DNA of 17,975 bases, taken from the NCBI GenBank assembly GCA_964555565.1, contig CAZKTF010000052.1, forward strand, positions 1-17,975, written 5' to 3'. Under the pieces are notes generated by a model. It saw only the letters and a list, made by a program, of their open reading frames with translations. It was not told where the DNA came from and made no database searches. Origin of the DNA: CAZKTF01 sp964555565. Lineage in GTDB: Bacteria > Planctomycetota > JAJSAM01 > JAKLKS01. Positions 15,100 through 17,975 of the stretch are shown here, piece after piece. Every line of letters begins with the position of its first letter. Within the stretch, counting starts at the first letter, position 1. Position numbers and translations under genes: made by a program.

Positions 15100-17370
15100 A
15101 TGGGGGGCATGGAACGCGGGGTCGCCTCCCGGCGGAGTGGTTTCGTCGTCGCGGCGGGCGCCGCGCTGGCGCTGGCCGCCGCGGGCGGCCGCGCGCCCGG
15201 GGTCCCCGGCGCGGGTCCCTTCAGCTTCCAGGACCTCTCCGCCGTCTCCGGGGGTCCCGTGGACTTCGGGACCCCGGCCTCGGACGTCGAGAAGGCGACC
15301 GGGGCCTTCGTGGACGTGGACGGGGACGGCTGGGACGACGTGATCACGCTGACCGGGAGCGGGCAGCCCTTCGGGTACTTCCTCAACCGGCCCGACGGGA
15401 GCGGCGGCCGGACCTTCGTCCCGGCCCCCCCGGACAACGGCCTCGACACGGGCGGCGCCTTCGAGCGGGACGGGGCCTCCATCACCGCGGGGGACGTGGA
15501 CGGGGACGGGGACGAGGACCTCTACGTCGGCTGCGGCTGGAACCCCCTCATCGCCTCGGGCGAGAACCTCCTCCTCCTCAACGACGGGACCGGCCGGTTC
15601 ACCGACGCGACGGCGTCCGCGGGGCTCCTCGACGGGGACAACACGACCTGCGCCTGCGTCCTCTTCGACATGGACCTGGACGGGGACCTGGACCTGCTCT
15701 CCGTCAACACGGACTTCCCGCAGGCGGGGAAGTACGGGGACGGGAAGGCGCACCTGTTCCGGAACGAACTCCGCGAGACCGGCGTGCTCCACTTCACGGA
15801 CGAGATCGCCTCCCGCGGGATCGTGGAGGTCGGGACCGCCGTCTGGGCGGCGACGGCGCAGGACGTGGAAGGGGACGGGGACGCGGACGTGCTCATCTCC
15901 CACGACATCGTCGGGCCGACGCAGCTCTACCGCAACGACGGGACCGGGCACTTCACCGAGGTCACGGCGGCGAGCGGCGGCGGCACCGGGGACGACGGCA
16001 CCCCCTCGACCTTCGGCGACGACTCCCGCAACGCCATGGGAGTGGACGCGGCGGACTACGACAACGACGGCGACCTGGACCTCTTCATCACCGACGTCGG
16101 GACGAACGCGCTCTACCAGAACAACGGGGACGGGACCTTCCGCGAGCGGTCGTGGACGGCGGGGGTCCGCGCCGTCGCCGTCGGCTGGGGCTGCAACTTC
16201 GAGGACTTCGACCTCGACGGCCTCCTCGACCTGTACGTGGCCGAGGGGAACACCTGGGGGGGGACCAACGACTCCCTCCGCTCCGACTGCTACCGCAACC
16301 TGGGGGACGGGACCTTCGAGGAGGTGTGGGCGTCCTCCGGGTTCCGGCGCGACCCCCCCCTCCACCGGGAGATCGGGACCGCGTGCTCCGACTTCGACCG
16401 GGACGGGCGCGTGGACCTGCTCGTGGTGCGCGCGGAGCGCGCGGGGGCGTCCCCCTACCTCTACCGCAACCTGAGCGACACGCAGGGCCGGCGGTGGATC
16501 GGCCTGCGCCTGCGCGGGAACGGGACGACCTCGAACACGAGCGCGATCGGGGCGCGGATCCGCGCCTGGCCCCGGGACGCCTCGGGGACGGTGATCCCCG
16601 GCCTCGTCCAGCTCCGGGAGCTGCACGGCTCCGTGGGCCGGGCGTCCCGCTCGGGCCTCACCCAGGTCGTCGGCCTCGGCGCCGACGCGGTCGCGGTGGA
16701 CGTGGAGGTGACCTGGCCCCGGGCCGGGGACCTCGCGGGGCGGAGCAACCTCTACGTGGGGCTGCCCCTGGACTCGACGGCCACGCTCACCGACGACGTC
16801 CCCCCCTTCGCCCGTCTCCCCGTCGCGGGGGATGTCGCGGTCCCCGCGGGCCGGGCCACGGAGGCGGGCGTGCCGGGGGCCGCCGCCCCGGGCGCCCCGG
16901 GGTCCCTGGCGCTGGAATCGGGGCCCGCCTGGTGCTCGGCCGTGGGCGACGCCGGCGGCGGGTGGAGCGTCCTCGTGGTCCCCCCGGCGATCCGGGCCGA
17001 GGCGTCCTTCCCGGTGGTGCTCCTCGCGGGCGAGCCCGGCGTGCCGGGCACCGCCTCCCGGGAGTCCCTCGCCGTCCGGGTGATCCCGGTGCCCGCGGTG
17101 GAGGGGGTCACGGCCGCGCGCACGGGCCGCGCGCTGAAGGTCTCGGGGCACAACTTCCGCAGGGAGGCGACGACGGTCCTCGTGGACGGGGTCCCCGCGG
17201 CGAAGGTCGCGGTGAGGAAGCGCGTCCGCGAGGAGGACCGCGGGGGGACGCTCCTCGCCGTGAGGCTCCCCAGGGCGGCGGCCCTCCCGCCCGGCGCCCA
17301 CGAGGTCGTGGTGCGCGACGACGCCACCGGCTACGCCTCGGACCCGTTCCTCTTCGACGTCGTCCCGTAG
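15100..17370 (+). CDS. Exported FG-GAP/VCBS propeller protein with ASPIC/UnbV and C-terminal TIG-like domain
   Basis: A 756-residue protein. ATG at 15100 or 15109 both lead into the same N-terminal signal (SGFVVAAGAALALAAAGG). About residues 60-465 contain seven repeats with Asp-rich loops of the calcium-binding type (DVDGDGWDD, DVDGDGDEDLYVG, DMDLDGDLDLL, DVEGDGDADVL, DYDNDGDLDLFIT, DFDLDGLLDLYVA, DFDRDGRVDLLVV), each with a lYrN.GdGtF strand, giving a seven-bladed integrin-like propeller. An ASPIC/UnbV domain follows (WIGLRLRGNGTTSNTSAIGA, then a QVVGLGADAVAVDVEVTWPR segment). The last about 90 residues (VEGVTAARTGRALKVSGHNF to the end) resemble an IPT/TIG immunoglobulin-like fold. Such proteins are secreted or surface-bound in Planctomycetota and relatives; the function is not established, and adhesion or polymer binding is the usual guess. 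It lacks a cytochrome-like domain and stands alone as a rightward gene. Confidence 0.88.
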   Translation: MGGMERGVASRRSGFVVAAGAALALAAAGGRAPGVPGAGPFSFQDLSAVSGGPVDFGTPASDVEKATGAFVDVDGDGWDDVITLTGSGQPFGYFLNRPDGSGGRTFVPAPPDNGLDTGGAFERDGASITAGDVDGDGDEDLYVGCGWNPLIASGENLLLLNDGTGRFTDATASAGLLDGDNTTCACVLFDMDLDGDLDLLSVNTDFPQAGKYGDGKAHLFRNELRETGVLHFTDEIASRGIVEVGTAVWAATAQDVEGDGDADVLISHDIVGPTQLYRNDGTGHFTEVTAASGGGTGDDGTPSTFGDDSRNAMGVDAADYDNDGDLDLFITDVGTNALYQNNGDGTFRERSWTAGVRAVAVGWGCNFEDFDLDGLLDLYVAEGNTWGGTNDSLRSDCYRNLGDGTFEEVWASSGFRRDPPLHREIGTACSDFDRDGRVDLLVVRAERAGASPYLYRNLSDTQGRRWIGLRLRGNGTTSNTSAIGARIRAWPRDASGTVIPGLVQLRELHGSVGRASRSGLTQVVGLGADAVAVDVEVTWPRAGDLAGRSNLYVGLPLDSTATLTDDVPPFARLPVAGDVAVPAGRATEAGVPGAAAPGAPGSLALESGPAWCSAVGDAGGGWSVLVVPPAIRAEASFPVVLLAGEPGVPGTASRESLAVRVIPVPAVEGVTAARTGRALKVSGHNFRREATTVLVDGVPAAKVAVRKRVREEDRGGTLLAVRLPRAAALPPGAHEVVVRDDATGYASDPFLFDVVP

Positions 17371-17395
17371 GGGCCCGTTCGACGTGGTCCCGTAG
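17353..17395 (+). repeat. 18-base direct repeat duplicating the end of the FG-GAP gene
   Basis: TTCGACGTCGTCCCGTAG (17353-17370, encoding FDVVP and the stop) is repeated with one mismatch as TTCGACGTGGTCCCGTAG at 17378-17395. The copies are offset by 25 bases and therefore in different frames. The second copy is non-coding in the present gene and looks like the scar of a small tandem duplication or of a lost C-terminal paralogue. Confidence 0.7.
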
Positions 17396-17407
17396 CAGCG
17401 GGCCTAC
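17367..17407. terminator. Hairpin at convergent junction, possible bidirectional terminator
   Basis: GGCCCG (17372-17377) pairs with CGGGCC (17399-17404), extended by GTA/TAC (17367-17369 and 17405-17407) across a two-base bulge, with a 21-base loop holding most of the direct repeat. It spans the stop codons of the FG-GAP gene and of the convergent dehydrogenase gene. No T-run. Confidence 0.3.
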
Positions 17408-17975
17408 CCCCGCAGCAGCCGTCCCCCGTCCACGCGCAGGACCTGGCCCGTGACGAAGTCCGGGCCCTCGACGAAGAACGCGACCGCCTCGGCCACCTCC
17501 TCCGGTGTGCCGGTCCGCCCGGCGGGGATCCGCCGCACGAGCCGCGCCACCCGCTTCGGGGAGAAGCCCCCGGGCGGGAGGATCGTCCCGGGCGAGACCG
17601 CGTTCACCTGCACCTCGGGGGCGAGTTCGCGGGCCAGCGCGCGCGTGAGCATGAGCAGCCCCGCCTTCGAGACGCAGTAGGCCGCGTAGCCGCGCAGCGG
17701 CGTCTCCGCGTACACGTCGGCGAGGTTTACGACCTTCCCGCGTCCGCGGCGCCGCATGCCCGGGGCCGCGGCCCGCGCGAGGAGCCAGGGGGCGCGGAGG
17801 TTCACCGCCCAGTGCTCCTCCAGGTCCCGCGGCGGGGACCCGGGGAACGGGGCCTCGCGGAAGACCGAGGCGTTGTTCACCAGGACGGCGACCGGGCCGA
17901 GGCCGCGCTCCACGGCCCGCACGAGGCGGGCGGGGGCCGCCGCGTCCGCGAGGTCCGCGCGGAAGGCCCGCGCCT
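17404..17975 (-). CDS. Pteridine-reductase-like short-chain dehydrogenase (5' end beyond window)
   Basis: The last about 190 residues of an NAD(P)-dependent SDR; the frame is open to the right edge and the nucleotide-binding Gly motif is not in the window. Visible landmarks are RADLAD (cofactor region), VLVNNAS, W.VNLRAPWLLARAA, VVNLADVYAETPLRGYAAYCVSKA, LTRALARELAPEVQVNAVSPGTILPP and the ending VTGQVLRVDGG. The catalytic YxxxK is YCVSK. The usual catalytic Ser, 13 residues before that Tyr, is an Asp (NLADV), which is the arrangement of PTR1-type pteridine reductases, and NNAS rather than NNAG also fits that group. These enzymes reduce dihydrobiopterin or dihydrofolate-type pterins in the cytoplasm. 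An ATG/GTG at 17922 is only an internal codon, because conserved sequence continues upstream of it. SDR membership is very likely; the pterin substrate is inferred. Confidence 0.85.
   Translation of the reverse strand, partial: ARAFRADLADAAAPARLVRAVERGLGPVAVLVNNASVFREAPFPGSPPRDLEEHWAVNLRAPWLLARAAAPGMRRRGRGKVVNLADVYAETPLRGYAAYCVSKAGLLMLTRALARELAPEVQVNAVSPGTILPPGGFSPKRVARLVRRIPAGRTGTPEEVAEAVAFFVEGPDFVTGQVLRVDGGRLLRG

Noticed and set aside
13849..17301. In-frame upstream extension of the hydratase to 1820 codons
   Set aside because: The extension lies over the methyltransferase and opposite the FG-GAP gene, is low-complexity, and the hydratase has a normal ATG at 13848.
14046..17453. 1135-codon plus-strand frame across the methyltransferase and FG-GAP genes
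   Set aside because: It has no domain signal, while the other frame at 15100-17370 encodes clear FG-GAP and ASPIC/UnbV domains.

Overview
The window is very GC-rich bacterial DNA from a Gram-negative cell. It encodes signal peptides, a probable lipoprotein and an outer-membrane beta-barrel ending in Phe. Long antisense ORFs in almost every frame are a by-product of the base composition. The mix of NHL-repeat and FG-GAP/ASPIC-UnbV surface proteins with small cytochrome-like domains is typical of high-GC Planctomycetota, Myxococcota or Acidobacteriota. I cannot fix the phylum, and there is no rRNA or tRNA to help.

Layout. 1-1441 (+): two overlapping membrane-protein genes of unknown function, the first possibly cut by the left edge. 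8831-1572 (-): a tight three-gene cluster of large exported proteins, transcribed leftward. The first gene has a helical domain plus two six-bladed NHL propellers. The second has the same helical domain, an unrelated seven-bladed propeller and a CX4CH cytochrome-like domain. The third is a probable lipoprotein with two six-bladed NHL propellers plus the CX4CH domain. They look like three combinations of four modules and are the most interesting part of the window. 8984-10006 (+): a divergently transcribed outer-membrane beta-barrel, separated from the cluster by about 150 bp that holds a perfect 15-base inverted repeat. 10075-10497 (+): a stand-alone Hpt phosphotransfer protein.

15017-10504 (-): an orphan D12-class adenine DNA methyltransferase of visibly lower GC, a single-chain aconitase-family hydratase with its swivel domain at the N-terminus, and an HI0933/YhiN-type flavoprotein. 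The flavoprotein is in frame with the hydratase across a single TAG and has no canonical start codon in the right place. 15100-17370 (+): an exported FG-GAP/ASPIC-UnbV/TIG protein. 17975-17404 (-): the 3' part of a pteridine-reductase-like short-chain dehydrogenase, cut by the right edge.

The three convergent junctions (about 1560, 10500 and 17390) each carry a GC-rich hairpin without a U-tract. No gene-free stretch longer than 300 bases exists. I see no tRNA, rRNA, CRISPR, insertion sequence or phage module. The exported cluster probably works at the cell surface. The two CX4CH proteins could bind haem and take part in extracellular electron transfer or in anchoring, but that is inference; no enzymatic activity can be read from the propellers.
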